This document shows positions 23,064 through 32,664 of a stretch of DNA of 64,000 nucleotides, one piece after another. Under the pieces are notes generated by a model, which had not been told where the DNA came from, did no database searches, and worked only from the letters and a program-made list of their open reading frames with translations. The stretch is from positions 868,001 to 932,000 of the forward strand of contig NZ_CP009553.3 of the NCBI RefSeq assembly GCF_000767615.3. Reading direction: 5' to 3'. Position numbers and translations under genes: made by a program. The stretch's first letter is position 1. Each line of letters opens with the position of its first letter. This DNA comes from Pandoraea pnomenusa. GTDB taxonomy: Bacteria; Pseudomonadota; Gammaproteobacteria; Burkholderiales; Burkholderiaceae.

Positions 23064-25742
23064 ATGACCCAATTGCCCGTGGCGGCGAGTGCCGACACCG
23101 ATATTCAGGAGACACGCGAGTGGCTCGACGCGCTCGAGGGCGTGACTGCCGTGGAGGGCCGCTCGCGCGCGCACTTCCTGATCGATCGTCTGGCGGCGTG
23201 GGATTTCGCGCGTCACGGCGACTTCCACGGCCGCGTGACCACGGACTACGTCAATACGATCCCGGTCTCGCGTCAACCGGCCTATCCCGGCGATCTCGCC
23301 ATCGAGCGACGCCTGAATGCATTCATTCGCTGGAATGCCATGGTGATGGTGTTGCGAGCGGGGAAGCACTCGAACGTGGGCGGGCACATCGCAACCTATC
23401 AGTCGGCGGCGGTGCTGTACGACGTCGGCTTCGATCACTTCTTCCGGGGGCGCACCGAAGCGTTCGACGGCGACATGATCTACGTGCAGGGGCACTCGGC
23501 ACCGGGGATCTACGCGCGCGCCTTCGTCGAGGGGCGCCTCTCCGAGGCCCAGCTCGACAACTTCCGCAGAGAGGCAGGGCGCGATGGCATTCCGTCGTAT
23601 CCGCATCCGCGCCTGATGCCCGACTTCTGGCAGTTCCCGACGGTGTCGATGGGGCTCGGTCCGATCACGGCCGCCTACCAGGCGCGCTATATGCGTTATC
23701 TCGAATATCGCGGTCTCAAGCCGCATCAGGGACGCAAGGTGTGGGCGTTCCTGGGCGATGGCGAGATGGACCAGCCCGAAGCGCTGGCGGCGATCTCGCT
23801 GGGCGGGCGCGAGCGGTTGGACAACCTCATCTTCGTGGTCAATTGCAACCTGCAGCGACTGGACGGTCCCGTGCGCGGCAACGGCAAGGTCATCCAGGAG
23901 CTTGAAGGCACGTTCCGTGCGGCGGGCTGGCACGTGATCAAGGTGATCTGGGGCAGCGGCTGGGACGACTTGCTCGCGCGCGATACGCACGGGCTGCTTC
24001 GCGAGCGGATGATGGCCTGCGTGGACGGCGATTATCAGACGTTCAAGTCGCAGAACGGCGCGTATGTCCGGGAGCACTTCTTTGGCACGTCGCCGGAATT
24101 GCTGGCGATGGTCGCGCACCTGAGCGACGACGAGATCTGGCAACTCGCGCGCGGCGGCCACGACGCCCTCAAGGTGTATGCCGCCTACGCACAGGCGATG
24201 CAGACCGAGGGGCGTCCCACGGTGATTCTGGCCAAGACGGTCAAGGGTTTCGGCATGGGCGAAGCGGGCGAGGGGCAAAACGTCAATCACCAGCTCAAGA
24301 AGATGAGTGCCGACGCGGTGCGTGCATTCCGCGATCGCTTCGACCTGCCGGTGAGCGACGATCAACTCGCCGAGATGCCATATCTGCGTCCTGAACCCGA
24401 CAGCGAACTGGCGCGCTACTTCGCCGCGCGTCGTGCCGCCATGGGCGGCCATCAGCCGGCGCGCTTCGGCCTGCGCGCGCCGCTCGCGATTCCTCCGCTC
24501 GATGCCTTCGCCGGGCAGCTCAAGGACTCGGGCGAGCGAGCCATGTCGACGACGATGGCATTCGTGCGCATCCTCACAACGCTGCTCAAGGACCCCGAGA
24601 TCGGCAAGCGCGTGATTCCCATCGTGCCGGACGAGTCGCGCACCTTCGGGATGGAGCCGCTGTTCCGTCAGATCGGCATCCATTCCTACCTCGGCCAGCG
24701 CTACACGCCCCAGGACGCCGGACAGCTCAGCTACTACAAGGAAGCCAGGGACGGCCAGATCCTGCAGGAGGGCATCAACGAGTCGGGCGCGATGGCGTCC
24801 TGGATCGCGGCGGGTACGTCCTACAGCACGCACGACTTTGCCACGATCCCGTTCTACATTTTCTATTCGATGTTCGGGCTGCAACGCGTTGGCGATCTCG
24901 CCTGGGCGGCGGGCGACGCGCGAACGCGCGGCTTCCTGCTGGGCGCCACGTCGGGGCGGACCACGCTCATGGGCGAGGGCCTGCAGCATGACGACGGCCA
25001 CAGCCATGTGCTGGCGTCGGTGATTCCGAATTGCGTGTCCTACGATCCGACGTTCCAGTACGAGCTGGCCGTGATTCTGCAGGACGGCATGCGACGCATG
25101 TATGTCGAGGACGAAGACGTGTATTACTACGTCACGCTGCTCAACGAGAACTATGTGCATCCGGCAATGCCTCAGGGCGCCGAGCCAGGCATTCTCAAAG
25201 GGCTGTATCTGCTGTCGACGTCCGAGGCCTCGGGCGCAGACGCGCCTCGCGTGCAGTTGATGGGCAGCGGCGCGATTCTGCGCGAAGTGATGGCCGCCGC
25301 CGAACTGTTGCGCAGCGACTATGGCGTGTCGAGCGACATCTGGAGCGCGACGGGCCTGACCGAGGTACGTCGGGAGGGGCTGGCGGTGCAGCGCTGGAAC
25401 CTGCTGCACCCGGATCGGTCGCCGCGCGTGCCTTACGTGGCGCAGTGCCTGGCGGACCGGCCGGGGCCGGTGGTGGTGGCCACCGACTACATGAAAATCG
25501 TCGCCGACCAGATCCGGCCGTTCATTCAAGACCGGCGGTTCGTGTCGCTGGGCACGGACGGCTTCGGGTGCTCCGACACGCGCGAATCGCTGCGCGCCTA
25601 CTTCGAAGTCGATCGTCACTTCATTGCACTGGCGGCACTCGGTGCACTGGCCGATGCTGGCACCATCGACCGCGAGCGGGTAGGCGACGCCATTCGTCGA
25701 TACGGCATCGACCCCGAGAAGACCGATCCCTCGACGGTGTAA
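23064..25742 (+). CDS. aceE: Pyruvate dehydrogenase E1 component, homodimeric type
   Basis: 892 residues (E. coli AceE has 887) from the ATG at 23064, which has AAGGAG seven bases before it. The ThDP-dependent enzyme decarboxylates a 2-oxo acid and acetylates the E2 lipoyl group. The ThDP/Mg motif starts at GDGEMDQPEA (about 231) and runs to NCNLQRLDGPVRGNGK; NTIPVSRQPAYPGD and GHSAPGIYARAF are strongly conserved. No E2 or E3 gene is nearby and it has a MarR-type operator, so it is probably a second, inducible E1. MdeB-type enzymes that use 2-oxobutyrate are of this family, so pyruvate is not certain. Confidence 0.92.
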   Translation: MTQLPVAASADTDIQETREWLDALEGVTAVEGRSRAHFLIDRLAAWDFARHGDFHGRVTTDYVNTIPVSRQPAYPGDLAIERRLNAFIRWNAMVMVLRAGKHSNVGGHIATYQSAAVLYDVGFDHFFRGRTEAFDGDMIYVQGHSAPGIYARAFVEGRLSEAQLDNFRREAGRDGIPSYPHPRLMPDFWQFPTVSMGLGPITAAYQARYMRYLEYRGLKPHQGRKVWAFLGDGEMDQPEALAAISLGGRERLDNLIFVVNCNLQRLDGPVRGNGKVIQELEGTFRAAGWHVIKVIWGSGWDDLLARDTHGLLRERMMACVDGDYQTFKSQNGAYVREHFFGTSPELLAMVAHLSDDEIWQLARGGHDALKVYAAYAQAMQTEGRPTVILAKTVKGFGMGEAGEGQNVNHQLKKMSADAVRAFRDRFDLPVSDDQLAEMPYLRPEPDSELARYFAARRAAMGGHQPARFGLRAPLAIPPLDAFAGQLKDSGERAMSTTMAFVRILTTLLKDPEIGKRVIPIVPDESRTFGMEPLFRQIGIHSYLGQRYTPQDAGQLSYYKEARDGQILQEGINESGAMASWIAAGTSYSTHDFATIPFYIFYSMFGLQRVGDLAWAAGDARTRGFLLGATSGRTTLMGEGLQHDDGHSHVLASVIPNCVSYDPTFQYELAVILQDGMRRMYVEDEDVYYYVTLLNENYVHPAMPQGAEPGILKGLYLLSTSEASGADAPRVQLMGSGAILREVMAAAELLRSDYGVSSDIWSATGLTEVRREGLAVQRWNLLHPDRSPRVPYVAQCLADRPGPVVVATDYMKIVADQIRPFIQDRRFVSLGTDGFGCSDTRESLRAYFEVDRHFIALAALGALADAGTIDRERVGDAIRRYGIDPEKTDPSTV

Positions 25743-25794
25743 CGCCGGGCACCGAAGCTCGCGTGCGGGGGCGGCGCTCGCGTCCCCCGCGCGG

Positions 25795-26421
25795 TCAGTG
25801 ACCGGTCTTGCGGTACAACGCCAGCCCGCCGGCGAGCGAGAACATGACGACGGCGCAGGTACGATTGAGACGCTTGAGTCCGCGCGCCGTCATCAGACGC
25901 GCGGCCTGCACGCCGCCCGTGGCGTAGAGCGTCATCACGCCGATATCGACGGCGGCGGACACCACGGCCAGCACCGCATACTGCGGCGCAAGCGGCATCG
26001 ACGTGTCGACGAACTGCGGCAAAAAGGCGGAGAAGAACAGCAGGATCTTAGGGTTGGTGAGTGCCACGCCGAAGCTGCGCAGAAACACGCGCCGCGCGCC
26101 GAGATCGGATTGGATGCGCACCTGGCTCAGGTCCCGCGGGTGGCTGCGCCAGAGCTGTATCGCGAGCCACACGAGATAGGCCACGCCCACCCATTTGACC
26201 GTGGCGAACCATGTCGCCGACGCCATGAGCAATGCGCCGAGTCCGGCGCCGACCGCGGCGACCACGAGCATGTCGGAGAGCGCCGCGCCGCACATCCCGA
26301 CGAGCACCACGCGCCAGTTGCCCGAAATGCCGTTGGCGAGCGCGAGCAATGTCGTGGGGCCGGGGATCAGGCCGCCGATCAGCGCGGCCGTGGCATAAAT
26401 CGCGAGCGTGGAGAGTTGCAT
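25795..26421 (-). CDS. LysE/RhtB-family amino-acid exporter
   Basis: 208 residues from the ATG at 26421 (MQLSTLAIYATAALIGGLIPGPTT). Five to six membrane helices; the family's GPTTLLALANGI and NPKILLFFSAFLPQF blocks are present. Members export lysine, threonine, homoserine lactone or related compounds; the substrate is unclear. It converges on aceE and is followed upstream, on the same strand, by a quinone reductase 94 bases away, but nothing ties their roles together. Confidence 0.9.
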   Translation of the reverse strand: MQLSTLAIYATAALIGGLIPGPTTLLALANGISGNWRVVLVGMCGAALSDMLVVAAVGAGLGALLMASATWFATVKWVGVAYLVWLAIQLWRSHPRDLSQVRIQSDLGARRVFLRSFGVALTNPKILLFFSAFLPQFVDTSMPLAPQYAVLAVVSAAVDIGVMTLYATGGVQAARLMTARGLKRLNRTCAVVMFSLAGGLALYRKTGH

Positions 26422-26515
26422 GACGAAGCACCGGTGACTGTGGCGGATGGCCAAGTCTTGCAGAAGCGCCCGCGCTCAGCAAGCGCGATGCACGTGCGCG
26501 CGTCGCGCGGCCTCG

Positions 26516-27292
26516 TCAGGCGAGGTGGGCGGCAAAGCCGGTCTGGCCGGGCGAGACGTCGTCCTTGAGCGTGAGCGCGGGAATGTCGTACGCCCCGAAG
26601 TTCTGGCGGCGATAGGGTATCGGCGCGGTCGTGGCCAGCGTGTCGAGACGTCCGCCAAGCGTGTGTGTGATCGCGTCCCAACGCGCGGCGTCGACCTTGC
26701 CCGTGCGATGGACGACCACCGGCGGCAGCACGTCGAATCCCGGGTAGAACAGCATGCCGTGCTGGATCGGGAACAGCAGGTCGTCGATCGGACCGTTGAT
26801 GCCGCGTGCACTGTAATGCGAGTCCCAGCCGCCGGTGGTCACGACAAGCATCGCGCGCTTGCCCGACATCGAACCTTCGCCGTAGCGGTCTCCCCAGTGG
26901 GTGTCGGAGTGTTCGCCCACACCGTACGCGAAGCCATACGCGTACACGCGGTCGAACCAGCCCTTCATGATCGCGGGCATCGAGAACCACCACATCGGGA
27001 ACTGGAAGATCACCGTGTCGGCCCAGCGCAGCTTCTCCTGCTCGCGCGCGATGTCGGCGCTTTGCGTGCCTTCGGCGAACGCACGCTTGGAATCCAGCGA
27101 CGCATGAAACGGCTCGCGCGGATCGCGCTCGGGCGCATCGTGTTCGTCGAGCGTGGCCTTCCACTGCATGGCGTACAGATCCGAGACCTGCACACGATGT
27201 CCGGCCGCCTCCAGACGCCGGACGGCGAAGTCCCGCAGCGCCCCGTTGAGCGAGCGCGGTTGCGGGTGGGCATAAACGATCAGGACATTCAT
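26516..27292 (-). CDS. NAD(P)H-dependent quinone oxidoreductase, flavodoxin-like fold
   Basis: 258 residues from the ATG at 27292 (GGAG eight bases upstream). VLIVYAHPQPRSLNGAL is the flavin-phosphate loop of the NQO1/MdaB group, FQFPMWWFSMPAIMKGWFDR the second FMN-binding segment, and TTGGWDSHYSARG the third. Such enzymes reduce quinones or azo compounds by two electrons and help in electrophile stress. It is divergent from a LysR regulator, which probably controls it. Confidence 0.9.
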   Translation of the reverse strand: MNVLIVYAHPQPRSLNGALRDFAVRRLEAAGHRVQVSDLYAMQWKATLDEHDAPERDPREPFHASLDSKRAFAEGTQSADIAREQEKLRWADTVIFQFPMWWFSMPAIMKGWFDRVYAYGFAYGVGEHSDTHWGDRYGEGSMSGKRAMLVVTTGGWDSHYSARGINGPIDDLLFPIQHGMLFYPGFDVLPPVVVHRTGKVDAARWDAITHTLGGRLDTLATTAPIPYRRQNFGAYDIPALTLKDDVSPGQTGFAAHLA

Positions 27293-27363
27293 TTTCAAGC
27301 TCCATTGGCCGCCTGGCGGCATACGAATCAGAGGGATGCCTGCAGCTTAGGGCGTGGCAAGGT

Positions 27364-27387
27364 ATATTGGAAATGAATTCCTGATAT
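27364..27387. promoter_or_regulatory. Imperfect dyad in the quinone reductase/LysR intergenic region
   Basis: ATAT-TGGAAATGAATTCC-TGATAT: ATAT at both ends and GGA/TCC inside, 16 of 24 positions symmetric. It lies 13 bases before the LysR start and is a plausible LysR site, but the 108-base gap could hold others. Confidence 0.4.
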
Positions 27388-27400
27388 GTTAGGTATAACA

Positions 27401-28294
27401 ATGGATAATTTGCGCCGTATCGATCTGAATCTTCTGATCACGCTGGACGTGCTGCTCGTGGAGCAGAATGTGACGCGCGCGGCCGAACGCTTGCATATGT
27501 CGCAGCCGGCGGTGAGCGTGCATCTTGCAAAGTTGCGTGATCTGCTGGGCGATCCGCTGCTGTTGCCCGGTCCGCGTGGCATGCGGCCGACGGCGCGCGC
27601 CGAGGCGTTGCGCGCGCCGTTGCGCGACGCGCTCGAATCGCTTTCGCGCGCCGTGGCGCCCGACGCACCGTTCGATCCGGCGCGCGCCGAGGTGACGTGG
27701 CGGATCGCGGCCACCGACTTCACCGAATCGACGGTTGTGTTGCCGGTCCTGGCGTCGCTGCGCGAGGTTGCGCCGAACACGCGGCTGGCGATCTTCGACA
27801 TGTCGCCATCGCGGCTGCTTCGACAGGCCGAGCAGGGTGTCATCGATCTGGCATTTCACACGACCGACGGCGCGCCGCAGGGATTACGTCGCAGGACGTT
27901 GTTCACCGAACGGTACGTGCTCGCAGCGCGGCGCGGGCATCCGAAGCTTCGGCGCAAGCCCACGCTCAAGCAGTTCTGCGAGCTCGAACATGCCGTTGTT
28001 TCGCAGGAGGGCGGCGGCTTTCGCGCGGGCACCGACGACGCGTTGGCGCAACTCGGCATGGCGCGGCGCGTCGTATTCTCCGCACCGCATTTCCTGTTTC
28101 TGAAGTCGGTGCTTGCGAACACCGATCTGGTGGCGATGGCGCCCGAGCGACTGGTGCGCGATGACCCGGCGCTGCAATTGACGGCTGCGCCCGTGGACGT
28201 GCCGGGCTTCGAGATATCGATGCTGTGGCACGAGCGGGTCCATCGCGATCCGGCGCATCGCTGGATTCGCGAATGTATCGCTCGCGCGGTATGA
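27401..28294 (+). CDS. LysR-family transcriptional regulator
   Basis: 297 residues from ATG at 27401 with AGG seven bases upstream. The helix-turn-helix VTRAAERLHMSQPAVSVHLA (about 24-43) follows the MDNLRRIDLNLLITLDVLL start typical of NodD/YafC-like members. The effector domain covers residues ~90-295. Divergent from the quinone reductase, a standard LysR arrangement in which it activates the neighbour in response to a substrate. Confidence 0.93.
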   Translation: MDNLRRIDLNLLITLDVLLVEQNVTRAAERLHMSQPAVSVHLAKLRDLLGDPLLLPGPRGMRPTARAEALRAPLRDALESLSRAVAPDAPFDPARAEVTWRIAATDFTESTVVLPVLASLREVAPNTRLAIFDMSPSRLLRQAEQGVIDLAFHTTDGAPQGLRRRTLFTERYVLAARRGHPKLRRKPTLKQFCELEHAVVSQEGGGFRAGTDDALAQLGMARRVVFSAPHFLFLKSVLANTDLVAMAPERLVRDDPALQLTAAPVDVPGFEISMLWHERVHRDPAHRWIRECIARAV

Positions 28295-28298
28295 GGCG

Positions 28299-29345
28299 CT
28301 AGCCCGCTCGCCGGAGCGTGCGTTGCTCGTAATCGAGCGACCCCATCTCGGCGAGCCGGCTGATGGTGCGCGACAGGTCGCGCCAGTCGCTCAGGGCGTC
28401 GAGTGCGGCGAGAAGCGGTGCGTCGGAGGCGATCACCAGCGTGCGGCAACGGTCGTAGCAGATGTCGACCAGCCAGGCAAACCGTTGCAGCGTATCGGGG
28501 CGCCGCAATTGCGCCACAGGCAACGCGTCGACGATCACCGCCTGCCAGCGCTCGACCAGCGCCAGATAATCGAGATGCGAACGATGCGCGACACACAGGT
28601 CCTCGAAGCTCGCCCACAGCACGCGGTTTCCCGCGCTGCGCGCCGGTAGCGAACGGCCTGCCAGCGTCACCTCGGACGGCGCGCGGGGTGCGGCGCCCTC
28701 GATCTGCGCGTAGCGTGCGGGCAGCACGCGGCTTGCGCCGTCGAGCGGCGATAGCCAGCGCCGAAGCGTCGCCGTCTCACCGCCCATTCGGTAATCGGTA
28801 GCGCCGTCGAAATGGACGACGACGAAGCGTTGCTGAATCGCCGCGATCGTCGGTTCGAAGCGCTCGTGGAATTCGGGGTCGGGAAGCAACCGTTGCGGTG
28901 CGTAGTTGGACGTCAGCACCAGACGCACCCCCCGCGCGAGCGCGATCTCGAGAAAGCGGCCGATGAGAAAGGCGTCCGCGATGTCATGGACGTGAAACTC
29001 GTCGAAGCACAGCAACGCAACGCCTTCGAGCCAGCGACCCGCAACCGCGGCGAGCCGGTCGTCGCATTTGGGTTCGCGCACGAGCTGCCGGTGCATGTCG
29101 CGCAGGAACTCATGGAAATGCACGCGTCGCTTTTCGCAGTCGGCCACCGAGAACGCGGCATCGACCACCAGGCTCTTGCCGCGTCCTGGCAGGCCGTGAC
29201 AGTACACGCCGTCGAATGCCGCCTGATCCGCGGTGGCGCGTGGGGGTGCGAGTCGCGCGAGAGCGGCGATCGCTTCACGCTGGCGAAGATCGGGGCGGAT
29301 GTGGCGCTCGGCCAGCGCTTGCGTCACGCGCGCGGCATCGATCAT
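28299..29345 (-). CDS. zapE: ZapE/AFG1-like ATPase
   Basis: 348 residues from the ATG at 29345. Walker A GLPGRGKS and Walker B LLCFDEFHVHDI (with the AFG1-typical FDEFHV) identify the family; SNYAPQRLLPDP and FE(D/P) segments follow. In E. coli ZapE binds FtsZ and affects division under low oxygen; the yeast homologue helps mitochondrial protein turnover. Here it converges on the LysR gene, four bases apart. Its sequence is rather diverged from typical ZapE, so it may be a paralogue of the housekeeping copy. Confidence 0.85.
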   Translation of the reverse strand: MIDAARVTQALAERHIRPDLRQREAIAALARLAPPRATADQAAFDGVYCHGLPGRGKSLVVDAAFSVADCEKRRVHFHEFLRDMHRQLVREPKCDDRLAAVAGRWLEGVALLCFDEFHVHDIADAFLIGRFLEIALARGVRLVLTSNYAPQRLLPDPEFHERFEPTIAAIQQRFVVVHFDGATDYRMGGETATLRRWLSPLDGASRVLPARYAQIEGAAPRAPSEVTLAGRSLPARSAGNRVLWASFEDLCVAHRSHLDYLALVERWQAVIVDALPVAQLRRPDTLQRFAWLVDICYDRCRTLVIASDAPLLAALDALSDWRDLSRTISRLAEMGSLDYEQRTLRRAG

Positions 29346-29684
29346 GAAAGGAACACTCCGGAGAACGGCGGCCGGCGCCTCCGGCCGGTCAACGAGCGCC
29401 ACTATACCGGTGGGCCGCGCGGCCGGCCAATACGTAATACGGCGCGCTACCATCGCATTTCGGCATGGTCCGCGTGATCCGCGTGGTGCGATAACGAACC
29501 GCGATGCTGCTAGAATCCGGGCCAGGCCGATGCTGCCTGCCGCCCGCACCCGAGCACGCCGTGCCCGGCCCCGGTGAAAGCATCGAAGTCATCGCATGTC
29601 CGTCCTGTTCCTTCGGCGGCGCGCATCAGCAACGCGGGCACTGATCGAATACGTCGCCACCGAACATCGACAAGGATGGCTGCT
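29346..29684. other. Gap between zapE and the glyoxalase-superfamily gene
   Basis: About 340 bases, no supported gene. It contains palindromic GGCCGG-rich stretches near 29375-29430 but no T-tract, so I do not call a terminator. Promoters for the two divergent genes must be here. Confidence 0.4.
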
Positions 29685-30218
29685 ATGCGAACTTATCTCG
29701 ACGCCAAAGTCATGGCGAAGTCCCTGCGCGAACGTCTCGCGCGCGAGGGCATCGATCTCACCCACGCCCAGGCACTCGAATCCGTGGCCGCGCAGTTCGG
29801 CTTCTCGGATTGGAACGTGCTCGCCGCCAAGCTCGCCCAGGCGTCGGCCGACGGCATCGTCTTCGACACCGTCGCACCGATTCACCGGATCTTCGAAGAA
29901 GCGAAGGCGCGGGAATTCTACGTGGACTTTCTCGGCTTCCAGGTGGACTGGGAGCATCGCTTCGCCGACGGCATGCCGTTGTATTGCCAGGTCTCGCGCG
30001 CGGGCATGACGCTGCATCTGTCCGGCCACTTCGGCGACGCCAGCCCGGGGGCGACGACGTTCGTCTTCATGCGCGGCGTCGAGGCGTATCAGCGCGAGCT
30101 GGCCGGCAAGCGGTATCCGAACATGAATCCCGGCATCGAAACGCTCGACTGGGGCAGGCAGATGACGGTCACCGACCCATTCAACAATCACATCCGCTTC
30201 TGCGAATCGAGCGACTGA
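29685..30218 (+). CDS. Glyoxalase/bleomycin-resistance superfamily protein with N-terminal helical domain
   Basis: 177 residues from the ATG at 29685 (AAGGA eight bases upstream; ATG at 29676 also in frame). Residues ~1-55 (MAKSLRERLAREGIDLTHAQ, then ALESVAAQFGFSDWNVLAAK) form the small helical glyoxalase-related domain. Residues ~60-177 are a single VOC unit with FYVDFLGFQVDWEHRF and the closing MTVTDPFNNHIRFCE, the latter near metal-binding Glu/His positions. Such proteins may bind bleomycin or act on small metabolites; the role is unknown. Followed by nat after about 100 bases. Confidence 0.85.
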   Translation: MRTYLDAKVMAKSLRERLAREGIDLTHAQALESVAAQFGFSDWNVLAAKLAQASADGIVFDTVAPIHRIFEEAKAREFYVDFLGFQVDWEHRFADGMPLYCQVSRAGMTLHLSGHFGDASPGATTFVFMRGVEAYQRELAGKRYPNMNPGIETLDWGRQMTVTDPFNNHIRFCESSD

Positions 30219-30322
30219 GGCCCTCGCGGGCAGGGCGGTGCCGCGCCCTCCGCACGGCGCCGCGCGAATGCGGTAACGTATGTGCTCCGCGTATATCCGC
30301 ATCCCGTGAAAGGAAGTCCGGC

Positions 30323-31180
30323 ATGTCCCCCGCCTTCGATCCCGAGCGTTATTTCCAGCGCATCGGTTACACCGGTCCGCGCGAAGCCACGCTCGACGTG
30401 CTGCGCGCCGTGCACGCCCTGCATCCGCTGGCGATTCCCTTCGAGAACCTCGAGCCGATTCTCGGGCGGCCCGTTCATGTCGATCTGCCGTCGGTGGTCG
30501 CCAAGCTGGTCGACGCCCGGCGCGGCGGCTACTGCTTCGAACAGAACGCCCTGTTCGCCAGTGCGCTCACGTATCTGGGGTTCACCGTCACGCCGCTGAT
30601 CGGACGCGTCGTCTGGGGCCGGACATTCGATGTCGAGGCGCCGCTTACGCACATGATGCTGCGCGTCGATCTCGACGGACAGGCGTGGCTAGCGGATGTC
30701 GGCTTCGGCTCGGTGACGCTCACGGCTCCGCTGCGTCTCGACTCGCCGGACGAACAATCGACGCCGCTCGAAGCGTTTCGATTGACGGCCGTGCGCGGCG
30801 CGGGTAGCGACACCGTGAGCGAGTACCAACTGAGCGTGAGATCGGCGCAATCGTGGCTGCCGACCTATCGCTTCACGCCGCGACCGGCCGAATGGATCGA
30901 TTACAAGTTGGGTAACTGGTACACGTCGAGCGCGCCGGATTCCATTTTTCGCAACCATCTGATCGCGTGTCGCGTGCTCCCCGAAGGTCGTATCGCGCTG
31001 CTCGACACGAAGCTGATCGAGCGCGCCGCGCAGGGCGACGTGCTCGCCGAAACGACGATCACGTCGGCGTCGCAACTGGCGGAGGTGCTCGGCGAGCGCT
31101 TCGGACTCAATCTCGACGGTGTGGATGCCCGTGAACTGTTCGAGACGGCCAGGGCGTGTGCGGCGAAATCGGGCGCCTGA
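30323..31180 (+). CDS. nat: Arylamine N-acetyltransferase
   Basis: 285 residues from ATG at 30323 (AAGGAAG ten bases upstream). It transfers acetyl from acetyl-CoA to arylamines and hydrazines. The catalytic triad is readable: Cys71 in RRGGYCFEQN, His in LTHMMLRV and Asp in LADVGFG. IPFENLEPILGRPV near the N terminus is also family-typical. Cytoplasmic. Same strand as the glyoxalase-like gene, possibly a two-gene detoxification unit; it converges on an MFS gene through a shared hairpin. Confidence 0.95.
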   Translation: MSPAFDPERYFQRIGYTGPREATLDVLRAVHALHPLAIPFENLEPILGRPVHVDLPSVVAKLVDARRGGYCFEQNALFASALTYLGFTVTPLIGRVVWGRTFDVEAPLTHMMLRVDLDGQAWLADVGFGSVTLTAPLRLDSPDEQSTPLEAFRLTAVRGAGSDTVSEYQLSVRSAQSWLPTYRFTPRPAEWIDYKLGNWYTSSAPDSIFRNHLIACRVLPEGRIALLDTKLIERAAQGDVLAETTITSASQLAEVLGERFGLNLDGVDARELFETARACAAKSGA

Positions 31181-31263
31181 GACTTCCGACTTACCGGTGG
31201 CGCCCGAGGCGTAGGCGACCGACCCACGAAGGGATCTCCGAAGCACACCGAACGGCGCAAACG

Positions 31264-31295
31264 AAAGCGCCCGGTGCGATGGCACCGGGCGCCGG
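31264..31295 (-). terminator. Intrinsic terminator of the MFS gene
   Basis: Stem GCGCCCGGTGC/GCACCGGGCGC with a short loop. On the minus strand it is followed by TTTCGTTT. It lies between the convergent nat and MFS genes, about 50 bases after the MFS stop. Confidence 0.75.
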
Positions 31296-31345
31296 AAGCT
31301 GGCGGTGCGCTGCCGACGTGGCGTCGGCAACACGCGACCGGCGAA

Positions 31346-32572
31346 TCAATGCGCCGATGTCGTACCCGGCCACATCCGCACGGCCAGCGCGCTGAGGGCG
31401 GCCACCGTCGCGAGCGAAGCCACGCCGGTCCAGCCCCAGTGGGCCAACGCCTGGGCGCCGAGCGCCGCGCCAACGGCCATGCCGATGAACACGCCGACGA
31501 ACAGCACCGCGTTGAGCCGGCTGCGGGCGGGCGGCTCGATCCCGTACACGATCGTCTGGTGCGACACCAGCGCGACCTGCACACCCAGATCGAAGCCAAT
31601 GGCGCCCAGGCCGATCAGCCAAAGTTGCGCATGAGCGCCGAGCAGCGGCGCGAACAACATGGCCGCGAACGAGACGGCCACCAGCCCGGCACCGAGACGC
31701 GTGACGAGTTGCGGCCCCTTGCGGTCGGCGATGCGACCCGCCAGCGGCGCACCCAGGGCGCCGGCCGCGCCCGCCAGGCCGAACGCCCCGGCCGCGGCGG
31801 CGCCCAGGTGGAACGGCGCTTCGTGCAGCATGACCGCCAGTGTCGACCAGAAGGCACTGAATCCAACGGACAGCAGGCCCTGTGCCAGCGCGGCGCGACG
31901 CAAGGCCGGGTGGCGGCGCCACAGATCGGCGACGGAGCCGATCAGCCGGCGGTAGGTCATTTGCGTGGTCGGATGGAACGAGGGCAGGGCGCGCCAGGCC
32001 ACCACGCCGAAGCTCGCGACGCTGATCGCCGCAACGACATACATCGCGCGCCAGCCGAAGTTCTGGGCGACGAAGCCCGATACGACCCGCGAGAGCAGAA
32101 TACCCAGCAACAGGCCGGTCATCACGGTGCCGACCACGCGTCCGCGAACCGACTCGGGCGCGATCGCGGCGGCGGCCGGCACGATGTCCTGCGCCATGGT
32201 GGCGGTCAGGCCGATGGCGAGACTGGCGGCGAGCAGCGTGCCGATACCCGGGGCCACCGCCGCGGCGAGCAGCGCCAGCGTGAGAATCGCTCCCTTGATC
32301 AGCACGATGCGGCGCCGGTCGATGATGTCGCCCAACGGTACGAGCAGCAAGATGCCGAGCGCGTAACCGAGCTGGGTGAGCGTCGGCACCCAGCCGACGG
32401 CGGTATTCGACGCGTGAATGTCGTCGGTCATGATGCCGAGCATCGGCTGCGCGTAGTACAGCGACGCGACCGTGAGGCCGGTGCCCGTGGCCAGCAGCAG
32501 AATCAGCCGGGCCGAGAGTTCGGCCTGGGGACGCATCCCGGCCGTGGCGTTGGAAATCTGAGCGGAACTCAT
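31346..32572 (-). CDS. MFS transporter, YnfM-like exporter
   Basis: 408 residues from the ATG at 32572; the upstream open frame would run through the LysR promoter. Twelve helices; LTVASLYYAQPMLGIMTDDI in helix 1 and GDIIDRRRIVLIKG in the loop show the same subgroup as the MFS protein at 2785-4074, here paired with LysR in place of HxlR. Divergent from the LysR gene, which probably controls it. Substrate unknown. Confidence 0.92.
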   Translation of the reverse strand: MSSAQISNATAGMRPQAELSARLILLLATGTGLTVASLYYAQPMLGIMTDDIHASNTAVGWVPTLTQLGYALGILLLVPLGDIIDRRRIVLIKGAILTLALLAAAVAPGIGTLLAASLAIGLTATMAQDIVPAAAAIAPESVRGRVVGTVMTGLLLGILLSRVVSGFVAQNFGWRAMYVVAAISVASFGVVAWRALPSFHPTTQMTYRRLIGSVADLWRRHPALRRAALAQGLLSVGFSAFWSTLAVMLHEAPFHLGAAAAGAFGLAGAAGALGAPLAGRIADRKGPQLVTRLGAGLVAVSFAAMLFAPLLGAHAQLWLIGLGAIGFDLGVQVALVSHQTIVYGIEPPARSRLNAVLFVGVFIGMAVGAALGAQALAHWGWTGVASLATVAALSALAVRMWPGTTSAH

Positions 32573-32615
32573 GAGGTGAGGCTCCAGTAGGTGGGTACGG
32601 GGCGTAGTGTCTCGC

Positions 32616-32644
32616 TTGGTGCGGTGCAGCGGTAGGCCTATAAT
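32616..32644 (+). promoter_or_regulatory. Sigma-70 promoter of the LysR gene
   Basis: TTGGTG (32616-32621), 17-base spacer, TATAAT (32639-32644). Expected transcription start near 32651 leaves a leader of only about 15-20 bases and no visible ribosome binding site. Confidence 0.7.
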
Positions 32645-32664
32645 TCGTACAACCTTTATACGTG

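Noticed and set aside
22950..25619. 889-codon open frame antisense to aceE
   Set aside because: Typical GC-rich shadow of the real gene, Arg/His-rich with no domain.
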